From Phocaeicola abscessus CCUG 55929 (GTDB lineage: Bacteria; Bacteroidota; Bacteroidia; Bacteroidales; Bacteroidaceae), in contig NZ_HE997186.1 of NCBI RefSeq assembly GCF_000312445.1, forward strand, positions 143,379-207,378: a DNA stretch of 64,000 nucleotides, written 5' to 3'. The notes beneath the pieces are model-generated. The model did not search any database. It was given only the letters and a program-made list of their open reading frames with translations, and was not told the DNA's origin. Position numbers and translations under genes: made by a program. Below, in pieces: positions 9,525 to 19,792 of the stretch (position 1 is the first letter of the stretch; each line of letters begins with the position of its first letter).

Positions 9525-10562
9525 ATGCTGATCGATAAAATAGAGCGATTATTTCAAGAGATAAAAGATATTCATGCATCGAATGCGGAAGAATTGGAAG
9601 CCCTTCGCATCAAGTATCTGAGCAAGAAAGGCGAGATCAATGCCCTGATGACCGATTTCCGAAACGTAGCCGCCGACCAGAAACGCGAAGTCGGCATGAG
9701 ATTGAATGAACTGAAACAGCAGGTTCAGGAAAAAATCGCTGTACTGAAGCAATCTTTCGAGGCGAAAGACAACGGCACAAGTCACTTAGACCTGACCCGC
9801 ACGGCTTACCCGATTGCATTCGGCACCCGCCATCCGTTAAGCATCGTGAAGAACCAGATCATCGACATCTTCAATCGCTTGGGCTTTACCATCGCTACTG
9901 GTCCTGAAATCGAAGACGACTGGCACGTATTCTCTTCCATGAACTTTGCGAAAGACCATCCTGCCCGCGATATGCAAGATACCTTCTTCATCGAGTCCAA
10001 CCCCGACGAAATCTCCAAGAACATCCTCCTCCGCACCCATACTTCCTCCGTACAGGCGCGCGAGATGGAAGTACGGAAACCACCCATTCGCGTGATTTGT
10101 CCCGGACGCGTATATCGCAACGAAGCGATCAGTTACCGCGCTCACGCCTTCTTCCATCAGGTAGAAGGGCTATATGTCGACAAGAACGTGTCGTTCGCCG
10201 ATTTGAAACAAGTGTTGTTGCTTTTCGCGCAGGAAATGTTCGGGCCGGACACCCGAATTCGTCTACGCCCTTCTTACTTCCCCTTTACGGAACCGAGCGC
10301 AGAGATGGATATCAGCTGTAATATCTGCGGCGGAGCCGGATGCGCTTTCTGCAAAGGTACGGGCTGGGTGGAAATCCTCGGTTGCGGCATGGTCGACCCG
10401 AATGTGTTCGAGGCGAACGGCATCGACAGTCATGTTTATTCCGGTTATGCTTTCGGAATGGGTGTCGAACGCATTGCGAACCTGAAATATCGCGTAAACG
10501 ACTTACGCCTGTTCTCCGAAAACGATATCCGCTTCCTGAAAGAGTTTCAGCCGGCATACTGA
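9525..10562 (+). CDS. pheS: Phenylalanyl-tRNA synthetase alpha subunit
   Basis: PheS is the catalytic subunit that charges tRNA-Phe. The 345-residue protein has the N-terminal coiled coil ('IERLFQEIKDIHASNAEELEALRIKYLSKKGEINAL') and class II motifs including 'RTHTSSVQAREM', 'RVYRNEAISYRAHAFFHQVEGL' and 'GYAFGMGVERIANLKY'. The segment 'CNICGGAGCAFCKGTGWVEILGCGMV' is the usual motif-2/3 insert. pheT is not adjacent, which is common in this phylum. The start is fixed by the -7 element overlapping an upstream TTG. Confidence 0.97.
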   Translation: MLIDKIERLFQEIKDIHASNAEELEALRIKYLSKKGEINALMTDFRNVAADQKREVGMRLNELKQQVQEKIAVLKQSFEAKDNGTSHLDLTRTAYPIAFGTRHPLSIVKNQIIDIFNRLGFTIATGPEIEDDWHVFSSMNFAKDHPARDMQDTFFIESNPDEISKNILLRTHTSSVQAREMEVRKPPIRVICPGRVYRNEAISYRAHAFFHQVEGLYVDKNVSFADLKQVLLLFAQEMFGPDTRIRLRPSYFPFTEPSAEMDISCNICGGAGCAFCKGTGWVEILGCGMVDPNVFEANGIDSHVYSGYAFGMGVERIANLKYRVNDLRLFSENDIRFLKEFQPAY

Positions 10563-10589
10563 ACTTCACCGCACATCCGCCGGCAAAAG

Positions 10590-10620
10590 GTCAAGTTCGA
10601 AAAATCATCGATTTTTTGAC
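10590..10620. terminator. AT-rich hairpin between convergent pheS and nucleotidase genes
   Basis: AAAAATC (10600-10606) pairs with GATTTTT (10610-10616), and GTCAA/TTGAC lie further out. It is a weak candidate bidirectional terminator in the 110-nt convergent gap. Confidence 0.4.
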
Positions 10621-10672
10621 ATAATGACAATCCGATGTCGTTCCCGCAGGTTCCTTTCGTAACTTTCCGAAT

Positions 10673-12388
10673 TCATTCCTCCTGTTTTGCCCGCCTCTTC
10701 GGGCGAATCAACAAATTCTTATCCGAGCGAAGTGCGTCGCCGGTTTCCTGATCATAAACGAACCGCCAGTCGGTCCGCGAGGGTATCGCCGCAGGTTCCT
10801 TCGTCTCTTTGAAGAAATCGATGATGCGCGAACGGATGTCTCGCTGCGTAATCAGAATGATTCTCGAAGCAAGTTCTTCCAGCGTCAGGTCGGCGCCGCA
10901 GGTAAGGATACCGCCGCCGCCGCTTCCGATGTAGGAATTCACGACTACGCGGTATTCCCTGTCGTAATCGAAAGGAGTACCGTTCGCATGGCGGAGAATA
11001 CGCACTTTCTCTCCCATCGGTTTCGTCAAGTCGACTTCGTAAACGATGCCGGCGGCAGTGATCAAGAAAGGGCTGAAGGCTCCCAAAAAATAATTTTTGT
11101 GTACGGAAATAATATGCAAAACCTTACCCACCGATCCTTCGGCTCCGGCATCCGTCAGCAAGTCGTACGAGCGTTCCAACGCTCCCCGCACTTCTCTTCC
11201 CGTCAAACGCACGAGCTCGATCAAGTTTTCATAACGGTAAAGACGGAATGTATCTCGGATACATACCTCTCCTTCAGCGACGACCTCATCGTACGTTAAC
11301 GGAGCGGCAAAAGAGATGTCGGCATCCATCCCTTTCATTTGTACCTCATGGAGCAAATCACCCAAGGGGGACGGTCCGAAAAAATAATCCACAGCGTAAA
11401 TGGGAGTCGTCAGTCGCCCGATCTTTTGCCCGACAAAGCGTTTGACTGCTTTCTTATAGTTCGCATATCGCCTGGCAAACGCCAAATCTACCGGATAAGC
11501 CATCACAGATACTATCTGTCCGCTTTTATACAGCATCTCCGCACCGGTGTCCGAAACGACGCAGGTAATCAACGCTTCGGCGACATGAGTGGTCGTCCCG
11601 CCCGCATTCAAAAGCAAGACCGTCTTCCCGTTCGCCTTATTCAAAACCTCTTTCGAACAAGAACGATGATCGTGTCCAAAGAAGATGACATCAAACCCGG
11701 CTACTTCCGTAGCGATCTCTTCGGCAGCATTCTCATTGAACCCGTTGAACCCTTCTTCCTTCAAACCGGTATGAAACAACCCGACCATCACATCTGGACA
11801 CTCCTCTTCTTCGATCTTCGAAACCCATTCCCGTGCGGAACCTACGATATCACCGAAGTAAATGCCTGACCAAAATTTTTCCGGCAGCCACATTGGGATA
11901 GCGGGAGTAATCAATCCCAACACGGCGATACGGACACCATCTTTCACGATGAGGGTGTAAGGTTTCGTATAGGGACGGCCGTTCGATTGCCGAAGAATGT
12001 TGGCTCCCAATACGGGACATTGCATATCGTTCAACCATTTATCATACACCTCATGGCCGACTTCAAAGTCATGATTTCCAAAGACTACCGCATCGTATTT
12101 CATAAAGTTCATCACATCCGCAGCCAAATGACAGGTACTTTTGTCAATAAAATTGGCATAATAAGCGCAAGGCTGTCCCTCTAAGATATCGCCTCCGTCG
12201 AAAAGCACGCAATGCTCCTCTCCCCACAATCTCCGTTGCCGGCGAACGTAGGCGTCCACTTTACCCAATCCTCCTTGGTAGGCACGATCATTGATAAAAT
12301 CATACCCCAGAAAGTTACCGTGCACGTCGGTAGTCTCTATCAATTTCAGTACTACTTTACGGGTCTTATCCTTATGGCTTGCTTTCAT
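10673..12388 (-). CDS. Bifunctional metallophosphatase/5'-nucleotidase family protein
   Basis: A 571-residue UshA-like protein. The calcineurin-type domain comes first ('IETTDVHGNF', 'FDGGDILEGQP', 'VVFGNHDFEVGHEVYDKW', 'IFFGHDHRS'), giving the expected metal ligands. The C-terminal 5'-nucleotidase substrate domain follows (about 330-520, 'ELVRLTGREVRGALERS', 'VNSYIGSGGGGIL'). These enzymes usually hydrolyse nucleotides or cyclic nucleotides outside the cytoplasm, but no clear signal peptide is visible here. A TATCTTTA element near 12423-12430 (minus) may be its -7 box. Confidence 0.9.
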   Translation of the reverse strand: MKASHKDKTRKVVLKLIETTDVHGNFLGYDFINDRAYQGGLGKVDAYVRRQRRLWGEEHCVLFDGGDILEGQPCAYYANFIDKSTCHLAADVMNFMKYDAVVFGNHDFEVGHEVYDKWLNDMQCPVLGANILRQSNGRPYTKPYTLIVKDGVRIAVLGLITPAIPMWLPEKFWSGIYFGDIVGSAREWVSKIEEEECPDVMVGLFHTGLKEEGFNGFNENAAEEIATEVAGFDVIFFGHDHRSCSKEVLNKANGKTVLLLNAGGTTTHVAEALITCVVSDTGAEMLYKSGQIVSVMAYPVDLAFARRYANYKKAVKRFVGQKIGRLTTPIYAVDYFFGPSPLGDLLHEVQMKGMDADISFAAPLTYDEVVAEGEVCIRDTFRLYRYENLIELVRLTGREVRGALERSYDLLTDAGAEGSVGKVLHIISVHKNYFLGAFSPFLITAAGIVYEVDLTKPMGEKVRILRHANGTPFDYDREYRVVVNSYIGSGGGGILTCGADLTLEELASRIILITQRDIRSRIIDFFKETKEPAAIPSRTDWRFVYDQETGDALRSDKNLLIRPKRRAKQEE

Positions 12389-12660
12389 TCTCTCTCAAAC
12401 GCTACCAAACGAACTGCCTCGTAAAGATAGGCAATAAAACAGAAAAGGAGAAATGCTCCCGACCATAACCTTCCGCATTTATCGTCCGTGAAATCGAGAA
12501 ATCATCGTTATTGAAACGAAGCAAGCCCTTCCGACAAATACCATTGAAACAGGCAAGACTATTTTCGTCTTTATGCTGCATAACATAACCGATTCGTTTG
12601 CTTATCAGGATAAAACTCTTGTAATTTGTAATATCAAAATGATATTAAAACGATAAAGAT

Positions 12661-12843
12661 ATGAGGACAATCGTAGAAAGTGCCGTATCGATGGTAAAAA
12701 CGGTGCTCGATAAATTATCCGCCGAGAAAATCGTCGAATTGGACGAAGATAAGAAAACGGCGATGGTGGGCAACCTAAGGATGATTTTCTACACCGACGA
12801 ACCGGTACAATCGGTGGTGAACTCAGGAACACTGAACATGTAA
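12661..12843 (+). CDS. Small conserved hypothetical protein (60 aa)
   Basis: A 60-residue acidic protein, 'MRTIVESAVSMVKTVLDKLSAEKIVELDEDKKTAMVGNLR...', with no domain I recognise. It lies 10 nt before an Arc-type ribbon-helix-helix gene, so the two are probably one operon. In Bacteroides genomes a similar small gene often sits between an SPFH protein and an Arc-like gene; here no SPFH gene is present upstream (recollection, not tested). Confidence 0.65.
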   Translation: MRTIVESAVSMVKTVLDKLSAEKIVELDEDKKTAMVGNLRMIFYTDEPVQSVVNSGTLNM

Positions 12844-12853
12844 ACCTTTCATT

Positions 12854-13066
12854 ATGCCGAAGAAAGAAACGACGAAAAACTTCATTCTCAGGATGGATAC
12901 CGAAATGATGAATGCCATCGAGAAGTGGGCGGTCGAGGAGTTCCGCTCTACCAACGGACAATTGCAATGGATCATCACCGAGGCGTTACGTAAAAACGGC
13001 AGATTGAGAAAAGACAAAAGGATGTCTTTGTCGCCGAAAACATCCAATGAACAAGAAAACAGTTAA
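12854..13066 (+). CDS. Arc-type ribbon-helix-helix DNA-binding protein
   Basis: This 70-residue protein contains 'KNFILRMDTEMMNAIEKWAVEEFRSTNGQLQWIITEALRK', the beta-helix-helix pattern of Arc/MetJ regulators. It follows a 60-residue hypothetical gene by 10 nt and precedes a hydrolase gene by 35 nt. It probably binds DNA as a dimer; targets are unknown. The C-terminal tail is polar and probably disordered. Confidence 0.8.
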   Translation: MPKKETTKNFILRMDTEMMNAIEKWAVEEFRSTNGQLQWIITEALRKNGRLRKDKRMSLSPKTSNEQENS

Positions 13067-13101
13067 TTAAATAATTATCATTCAATCAAGACATCGTTCT
13101 T

Positions 13102-14172
13102 ATGGAAAAAATTATTCTCAGCATCATTTTGGTACTCATGGCCTTAGGTGTCCATGGACAGGAAAAGAAGCAAACACCTCTCCCTCCTTACGCCTACGCT
13201 ACGGAAGAGGTCAGTTTCACCAACGCGGAAGACCATGCCGTCCTTTCAGGAACACTCTCCTATCCCTTCGGATATGAAAAGATGGAAAAGAATGCCGTCT
13301 CTGTCGTTTTGATGATATCGGGCAGCGGTTTGCAGAATCGAGACGAAGAACTGTTCGGACATAAACCCTTCTTAGTCATCGCCGACTATTTGGCCAAGCA
13401 CGGCATTGCCAGCCTACGCTACGACGATCGGAACTTCGGGAAATCGACAGGAAACGTTATGGAAGCCACGACGGAAACCTTCATGAAAGATGCCCTTGCC
13501 GGGATAGATTTCTTAAAGAAATCGGGCCAATTCGGTAAGATCGGAGTGATAGGACATAGCGAGGGCGGAAGTATCGCATTCATGCTGGCAAGCAGAAAAT
13601 CAGTCGATTTCGTGGTCAGTTTAGCCGGAAGCAGCGTGCGGGGAGACCTTGTTTTATTGACACAAAACAAAACCCTGTTAAGTATGTCCGGCATTCCCGA
13701 TCAGGTTTGTACGGACTACTGCAACGTACTGAAAGAGATTTTTCAGGCGCAATTGGCTAAACCCGATATCGCCAATCCGAAAGAACTTGTCAAGGAACTG
13801 ATCGAAAAGACCCAAGCCAAGCTCCCTCCTTCCTTAGAACAAAATCTGGTCATGGTGATCAAACTGAGCAATCCATGGTCCCGTTATTTCATCAGTTACG
13901 ACCCGGGAAAAGACATAGCAAAGACTCATTGCCCCGTCATGGCCATCAATGGGAGCAAGGATATGCAAATAGATGCGAAAACCAATTTGGAAGCTATCCA
14001 AACTTTACTGCCAGCCAATACGCAAAACCTGATAAAGGAATATCCGGGATTGAATCATCTCTTCCAACACAGTGAAACGGGCAATCCGGCGGAATATGCC
14101 AATATCGAAGAAACCATTGCCCCCGAAGTACTCGAGGATGTGGCGAACTGGATTAACCAGACCTCGAAGTGA
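13102..14172 (+). CDS. Secreted alpha/beta hydrolase
   Basis: A 356-residue protein with a signal peptide (about residues 1-20, 'LMALGVHGQE'). 'LMISGSGLQNRDEE' is the oxyanion-hole region, 'GHSEGGSIAF' carries the GxSxG nucleophile, and 'INGSKDMQIDAKTN' and 'PGLNHLFQ' fit the acid and His of the triad. It resembles the secreted esterase/peptidase-like hydrolases common in Bacteroidota; the substrate is unknown. It may share a transcript with the Arc-like gene upstream. Confidence 0.88.
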   Translation: MEKIILSIILVLMALGVHGQEKKQTPLPPYAYATEEVSFTNAEDHAVLSGTLSYPFGYEKMEKNAVSVVLMISGSGLQNRDEELFGHKPFLVIADYLAKHGIASLRYDDRNFGKSTGNVMEATTETFMKDALAGIDFLKKSGQFGKIGVIGHSEGGSIAFMLASRKSVDFVVSLAGSSVRGDLVLLTQNKTLLSMSGIPDQVCTDYCNVLKEIFQAQLAKPDIANPKELVKELIEKTQAKLPPSLEQNLVMVIKLSNPWSRYFISYDPGKDIAKTHCPVMAINGSKDMQIDAKTNLEAIQTLLPANTQNLIKEYPGLNHLFQHSETGNPAEYANIEETIAPEVLEDVANWINQTSK

Positions 14173-14223
14173 AGTTCGAGGTCGGCCATCCGTTCCCCAC
14201 TCTCTCTGTCGACTCAGATTAAG

Positions 14224-14556
14224 ATGAAGAATTTTTTATTCCTTTTAGCGGCAATCGCCAGCGAGACGTTCGCCACGTCGATGCTCAACAAATCGGAACA
14301 GTTCACGAAGCTGATACCTACCGTTCTGGCACTTGTCGGCTACTGCCTGTCGTTCTATACGCTAAGCCTTGCCTTACGCACCATACCTGTGGGTATCGCC
14401 TATGCCATTTGGGCAGGATTCGGTATCGTATTGGTTATGCTTGTCGGAATTTTCGTTTTCAAACAGGTTCTGGACATTCCGGCTGCCATTGGCCTGCTGT
14501 TGATCGTCGCGGGCGTAATCGTCATCAATCTGTTTTCGAAGATGAACGTACATTAG
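14224..14556 (+). CDS. Small multidrug resistance (SMR/EmrE family) efflux protein
   Basis: A 110-residue protein with four predicted membrane helices. The conserved acidic residue is in helix 1 ('AIASETFAT'), where EmrE has Glu14, and helix 3 has 'YAIWAGFGIV'. Members export cationic drugs or guanidinium by proton exchange, usually as dual-topology dimers. It is a single gene here; if it works as a homodimer no partner is needed. It begins 51 nt after the alpha/beta hydrolase. Confidence 0.93.
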   Translation: MKNFLFLLAAIASETFATSMLNKSEQFTKLIPTVLALVGYCLSFYTLSLALRTIPVGIAYAIWAGFGIVLVMLVGIFVFKQVLDIPAAIGLLLIVAGVIVINLFSKMNVH

Positions 14557-14628
14557 CTGATCTTCGATCTAATTTCCTTGGGATGATCGATGATTTTTCC
14601 GGGATGGGTTATCGCTTCTTTTTCCTGT

Positions 14629-15465
14629 TTAAGGCTTCAACGGGCCGTAAAAGTAGGAAGCCGTGGTACCGCCGTCGACGAGAAAGTCGGTTCCGGTGAT
14701 GAAAGCGCCGCGGTCGCTCATCAGCAATTCGGCCACATTGGCTATTTCATCAGCCGTTCCTCGACGTCCGGCTGGACATTTAGCGAACATATTCTTATAG
14801 AAATCACCGCGCGGACCGTTGAATTCGTCGAGCGCCAGCGGCGTGACGATGATACCTGGCGAGATGGAGTTGATGCGTGCGCCGCGTGCACCCCATCTGA
14901 CGGCCTCAGCCATGACGCGCTTCACGTTGCAGCGCTTGTCCATCTGGTAGGCGTGCAGCGTGTCCTTGATGTTTTCAGGCTGCAGCATATCGAGGGCGAG
15001 CAATTCGTCCGTCGGAGTAACAGCCAGCAGTTCGTCTTCCTCCGCCGTAAGGATAGGTATGCGGTGGCCCGACTAGCTGGAGATGGTTATGCCTGTACCG
15101 CCCGGTCGGATGACCTTGCCCACCTCTTCGAGTAGCACCGCCGTGCCGTAAAGGTCTACTTTCAATATCGCTTCTATCGGTGCCTGACTCGGCGACACGC
15201 CTGCCGAATTGACGAGCATCGCCACGTCACCGTATTTTTGTGCATCGACTATCGTAGCGAGAACGGATGCTCTCGAAGCGATGTCCGTCTCCACAGCCAC
15301 CGCATCGAAGCCTGCTTTGTTCATCACATCGGCTGTGGCTTCGGCGTTCTCTTTGCGTCTGTCACCCACGACGATCTTCATATCATAGCCTATACGACGG
15401 GCTATCGCCATACCAATCTGACCGGCACCGGTCAGTATCATTACGTCTTTCTTCATCTCAATCAT
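14629..15465 (-). pseudogene. SDR family oxidoreductase with an in-frame amber stop
   Basis: The N-terminal part (15465-15076) has the Rossmann motif 'LTGAGQIGMAIARR' and 'LVNSAGVSPS'. A TAG at 15073-15075 ends it right after 'ITISS'. The same frame continues without shift as 'SGHRIPILTAEEDELLAVTP' and on to 'AYQMDKR' (the YxxxK catalytic pair), 'NSISPGIIVTPL' and 'FLVDGGTTASY'. SDR relatives usually have Gln after ISS, so CAG to TAG is the simplest cause. Without readthrough the product lacks the catalytic Tyr and Lys. It is a recent nonsense mutation, a strain variant or a sequencing error. Confidence 0.85.
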
Positions 15466-15578
15466 ATTTCAAATTAAAATTTTATCTATTTGAAAAGAGC
15501 TGCTCCTTTCGGATGCATCCGCTATCCAATCCTGCTTCATTTATATCGGTCAGCAGCTCGCGTTCCGGCAAGCGGTGC

Positions 15579-17443
15579 TCAGAACACCCAGCCAATACCG
15601 CCCATAAACGTAGCTCGCGACATAGGGAAGCCCGCCAGAATCTCATATCGCTGTGCCAATAGGTTCTCTCCTTTGACGAAGAGACGTACTCCTTTGCCCA
15701 TGCGACAGTCGGCCGTCAGGTTCAGTAAGACGAAATTCTCCTTCTGTTCGTCGTTGCCCACGGCCGTGTAAAGTCCGTCGATCCACTGCAAGCCGGCGTT
15801 CAGTCCGAACCGGCCGGCTTCGTATCGCCCCCCTGCATAGAGTTTGTGCCGAGGAGCCGCTATTTGCGGACGGCTCATGTGCAGATAGCTGTAATTGCCG
15901 TTCAGCCGCAGATGTCGGTTTGCGGAATAGTCGACCTCCAACTCGAAGCCCGTATTCTCCGTTTTTCCCGTGTTCATGTTGAGCGGTTTGCCGCCGACCA
16001 TTACCGTGGAAATGAGTTCGTCGGCTTTCAGATAAAACACATTAGTTCCCAACAACAGACGGCCCCGCAACAGTCGCTGTTTGTAAGAGAGTTCGTAGTT
16101 CATCAGCCGTTCGGGTTTAAGCGCGCTGTTGGCCGGCCGGAACATATAGAGTTCGCGCAACGTGGCATGGCGGAAACCTTTGCTGACCATTGCTCGTAGC
16201 TCTACGTGAGGTAATCGGAAAGTGAAACCGCCCTGCGGCACCCATTCATTGCCGGCTACCGAGTGATGATCGAGCCGTATGCCGGCATCGAGCGTAATCC
16301 ACGAGGCGAGATCTTGGCGGAAGTCGACATATCCGGCCACTTCATTTACGGTCTTGTGGGCAAGCTCCGTGCGCTTGTCGCCGCTCATGGCCTTGTTCCA
16401 AGCCTCGCCGCCGAAATGTTGAAAGTCCATACCCAACGTAATCCGGTTGCCGGTGAAGAACGATGCAGACTGATAGAGCGACAGCCCGCCCTCTTGTCGT
16501 CATGGATGTAATAGGCCGTGCGTGGCGTTCCGCCCGGATGGTATCCGTCGTTGATGTGGTGATGCCCCCAGTTGTTGAACACGCGCAGGGCTCCCGACGT
16601 CTTTCCGTAATCGTTGGTGAGCGACAGGGCGGCCATTCCGCGGGTTATCCTCATGTCGTTGTCGATGTACGGATTGGATGTCTCGCCCGGATTGGAGCTT
16701 TCAAAATAGGTTACGTCCACATTGCCGCTCAATGTCCATGCGGGCGTGAGGTCATAGCCGAGTTTCACGAATCCGGCCGTCTGTTCGAATGCCGAGTTCG
16801 TCCGATGGCCATCGGTACGACCACAGTTCGCTCCGGCAATACCGAAAAACTTATTGCTGCGGAAACGCATGGTGGCACTCCCCTCGAGCGTTCCGTACGA
16901 GCCGCCTTGCAGATTGATGTCGGAAGCCATGCCGTTTTCACGCATCTGTCGCGTCACGATGTTCACCACGCCGCCCATCGCATTGCTGCCATAGATCGTC
17001 GAGGCAGGACCGCGCAGTACTTCCACTCGTTCGGCCAGCATGGTTTGATAGGTGTCAACAACGGGATGGCCGTACAGGCCGGCATACTGCGGCAGTCCGT
17101 CGACAAGCACGAGCAGCGAGGCTCCGCCGCCCACGCCGCGCACTTTGATGCTGCCCGCCGAGCCGGTGCTCACGCTGTAGCCCAGCAGCCCTCTCGAGGT
17201 GATGAAAAGACCAGCTATCTGTTCCGTGAGCGTGGGCAGTACCGACTGCCGGTAATCCTGCGTCAGCGCCTCGCGCCCGATCACGGAGAGCGTCATCGGC
17301 AGGTGCCGGAGGTCGGTACGATTGCGCGTTCCCGTCACCACGACATCATTCAGCCGATAGATTGTCGTGTCTATGGGGTTTCCATCGGCATACGCAGAAA
17401 GGACGATGCCGGCCGCGGCAACTAACATATAGCATCTCTTCAT
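15579..17443 (-). pseudogene. TonB-dependent outer-membrane receptor, frameshifted
   Basis: The first part (17443 to about 16490) has a signal peptide, a plug domain ('DVVVTGTRNRTDLRHLPMTL', 'LVDGLPQYAG', 'VEVLRGPASTIYGSNAMGGVVNI') and early barrel strands. Near 16485-16493 (run GAGGGCGGG on the minus strand) a one-base indel moves the gene into another frame, which continues 'GLSLYQSASFFTGNRITLGMDFQHFGGE' to the barrel end '...GGIGWVF'. The two parts give about 620 residues, normal for a short TonB receptor. The next gene on this strand is DUF362, 7 nt away. A substrate such as a siderophore, vitamin or metal complex is not decidable. Confidence 0.85.
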
Positions 17444-17450
17444 AAGAGAA

Positions 17451-18395
17451 TTATTTCAGCTCTACCAGCTCGTATTGTCTGCTGCCCAGCCCAATCCGCT
17501 CGGAATAGTCTACGATGTGGATGCCGTGCTGACGGTTGATGCGTTCGATGAGCGGTTTATTGTCGTCGCCGGGAGCCGCCTTGTGGTTGAACACCAAGTC
17601 GAGGCAGGCCTGGTCTAAAGCTACGGGATCGGCACTTGCCAAAATCCCCATATCTTTCAGCTTGGGATCGGCCGGATGGGAATCGCAGTCGCAGTCTACG
17701 CTCATGTTGTTCATCACGTCGATGTAAACGATGTTTCCCGCTCCGAAATGATCGTGTACGGCTTGTGCAGCAGCGGCCATCGACTCGAGGAAGTAATCCT
17801 GCGCCGGTAGGTTCTGCCACAGCTCGTCAGGACTTTGCACTTTACCGGCGGTATGGATGTAAGTTTTACCGGCCAAGGAAGCCACGCCGATGCTGGCGTT
17901 CTTCAACACTCCGCCGAAACCGCCCATGGCGTGACCTTTAAAGTGAGCGAGATTAACCATAAAGTCGTAGTTCTTCAGATGATTGCCCACGATGTCGTAC
18001 TTGATATGCGTCGTATCCTGCACGGGGATACGCATATCGCCCTCCTCGTCCATGATGTCGACCTGCGCGATGGCGTCGAAACCGTGTTCGCGGATAGTCT
18101 TCCGATGAGCTTCGGTCGTATTCCGGCTATCGGGATAGGCCGTATTGCATTCTACGATAGTGCCTTTCACCTCGTCTACGAGACTGCGGATGAGTTCCGG
18201 TTTCAGATAATTGCGTCCTCCAGACTCGCCGGTACTGATTTTCACGGCCACGCGCCCGTGAGCCGGCACACCCAAAGCCTTGTATATCTTGACAAGCGAC
18301 TCGGGCGAAATTTCTTTCGTAAAGTAAACTTTCGACTGTGCCGAAATGCCTAATGCAGCAACGACGCACAGTAAAATCATTAATAATCGTTTCAT
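17451..18395 (-). CDS. Exported DUF362 domain protein
   Basis: The frame is open to 18446, but the Met at 18395 (MKRLLMILLCVVAALGISAQ) starts a signal peptide, so it is chosen (314 residues). The body matches DUF362 proteins ('VAVKISTGESGG', 'MVNLAHFKGHAMGGFGGVLKNASIG', 'CDCDSHPADPKLKDMGILASADPVALDQACLDLV'). Relatives can carry ferredoxin-like iron-sulphur sites, but here only a 'CDCD' cluster is seen. It ends 7 nt before the TonB receptor start, so receptor and DUF362 protein are probably cotranscribed. Periplasmic role unknown. Confidence 0.85.
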   Translation of the reverse strand: MKRLLMILLCVVAALGISAQSKVYFTKEISPESLVKIYKALGVPAHGRVAVKISTGESGGRNYLKPELIRSLVDEVKGTIVECNTAYPDSRNTTEAHRKTIREHGFDAIAQVDIMDEEGDMRIPVQDTTHIKYDIVGNHLKNYDFMVNLAHFKGHAMGGFGGVLKNASIGVASLAGKTYIHTAGKVQSPDELWQNLPAQDYFLESMAAAAQAVHDHFGAGNIVYIDVMNNMSVDCDCDSHPADPKLKDMGILASADPVALDQACLDLVFNHKAAPGDDNKPLIERINRQHGIHIVDYSERIGLGSRQYELVELK

Positions 18396-18534
18396 CTCTT
18401 TTTGTTTTAAGTTATTATATATAAAGTAGAGAACAACGCGATCCAATCTTGACTGCGGTAGGTCTGTACCTTTGTTTCGTTCTTTTTAGTTGTAAGTTGT
18501 TGCACTTGGTCCCATCGGTCCTCCTCTTTTTGAC

Positions 18535-19758
18535 TTAAAATCTGTTGCATTTACCTGCATTCAGGGCATACAGTCCAAGCATACCGCACAGCGCGAGGAA
18601 AACAACGCCGAGAATGAGGATGAATTGAAAAGAGGTGATGTCGGCCAGAAGCCCCCACGCGCCAGCCATCAATGCGCCGCCCACAGCAAAGGCCATGGAG
18701 ATGTTAGCGTAGATGCTGGCGTAGTTGCGGTTGCCAAACACTTCGCGCACCAGCATGGGTGTCTGTACGGTAACGCCTGCATAGGCCCACCCGAAGAGAA
18801 AACCGCCAGCGAGAACAACGGCTATGCCCGCCTTGCCAAAGATGAGAAGCAGAAGCCCCAAGATGCCTAACGATACCGTAACGGTTACGCCCAGCGTGGC
18901 GTTGCGGTCGTTGATGATCCCCAATACCACCTTGCCTACGGTTACGCCAATCATTACCGCCGACGCCACGAACGATGCCTGTTCGAGCGAGAAGGCCAAG
19001 TCGGTGATGTATTTGGGGATGAACAAGTTGAGCGTAGACACCGAAATCATGAGGAAAGCGAAGACCAACAGGCAGTAGAAGACAGGCATACGCACGGCTT
19101 GGGCGTATGCCACGCCCTCGGTAGGCTTTGCCGTCGCGGTGTTTTGCAACGTTTCGCCATGCGGTTCAAGTCCTTTCTCGGACGGATAGTTGCGCAAGAA
19201 GAAGGCAAGGAGCGGCGTAACGATGAACAATATCATGGCTCCGAACACCACGTAGGCCGTACGCCAACCGTAATCGGATATGAGCCATGCGCCCAAGGGG
19301 TTGAAAAGGATGCCGCCGATGCCCGATGCCGCACTGCATACGCCGATGAAAAAGCCCACGCGTGAGCAAAACCAACGGTTGACCATTGTGGGAAAACTGA
19401 GGTAGAGCAGAAAAGCCATGGTGATACCGATGACGTTTCCTGCCGCGTAAAACTGCCAAGCAGCGGTGAAAAGTGACATGGAAGTCACCGCAAGGCCCAG
19501 CACCAACGAGGCCACCGTGAGCAAAAGGCGCGCGCTGCACTTCTCTATCAGCCGGCCGGCCAAGGGAAGCGTGAGCGTGGAAAACAGATAGTTGAACGAC
19601 ATGTAAAGGCCGAGCGCACCCACGAAGATGCCCAAACTTTGGCTCACAGGCTGATAGAAGATGCCTGCACAGCTCATAACCAGCCCCACGTTAATGCCCA
19701 TGATAAGGCAACAGCAGGCTACTATGGCGTAGGCGTAATGTATTTCGTTTCCTTTCAT
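18535..19758 (-). CDS. MFS transporter (OFA-like, 12 TM)
   Basis: A 407-residue polytopic protein of the major facilitator superfamily. It has about 12 hydrophobic segments and the charged loops 'LPLAGRLIEKCSARL' and 'GKVVLGIINDRNATLG' typical of MFS motif A. The overall pattern resembles oxalate/formate-antiporter-like members. It lies between DUF362 and the CocE/NonD hydrolase genes on the same strand, suggesting import of a compound processed by this cluster. The substrate cannot be predicted. Confidence 0.88.
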   Translation of the reverse strand: MKGNEIHYAYAIVACCCLIMGINVGLVMSCAGIFYQPVSQSLGIFVGALGLYMSFNYLFSTLTLPLAGRLIEKCSARLLLTVASLVLGLAVTSMSLFTAAWQFYAAGNVIGITMAFLLYLSFPTMVNRWFCSRVGFFIGVCSAASGIGGILFNPLGAWLISDYGWRTAYVVFGAMILFIVTPLLAFFLRNYPSEKGLEPHGETLQNTATAKPTEGVAYAQAVRMPVFYCLLVFAFLMISVSTLNLFIPKYITDLAFSLEQASFVASAVMIGVTVGKVVLGIINDRNATLGVTVTVSLGILGLLLLIFGKAGIAVVLAGGFLFGWAYAGVTVQTPMLVREVFGNRNYASIYANISMAFAVGGALMAGAWGLLADITSFQFILILGVVFLALCGMLGLYALNAGKCNRF

Positions 19759-19792
19759 CTTGTGTATGTGCCTCCTCTATATTAAGGTGTAA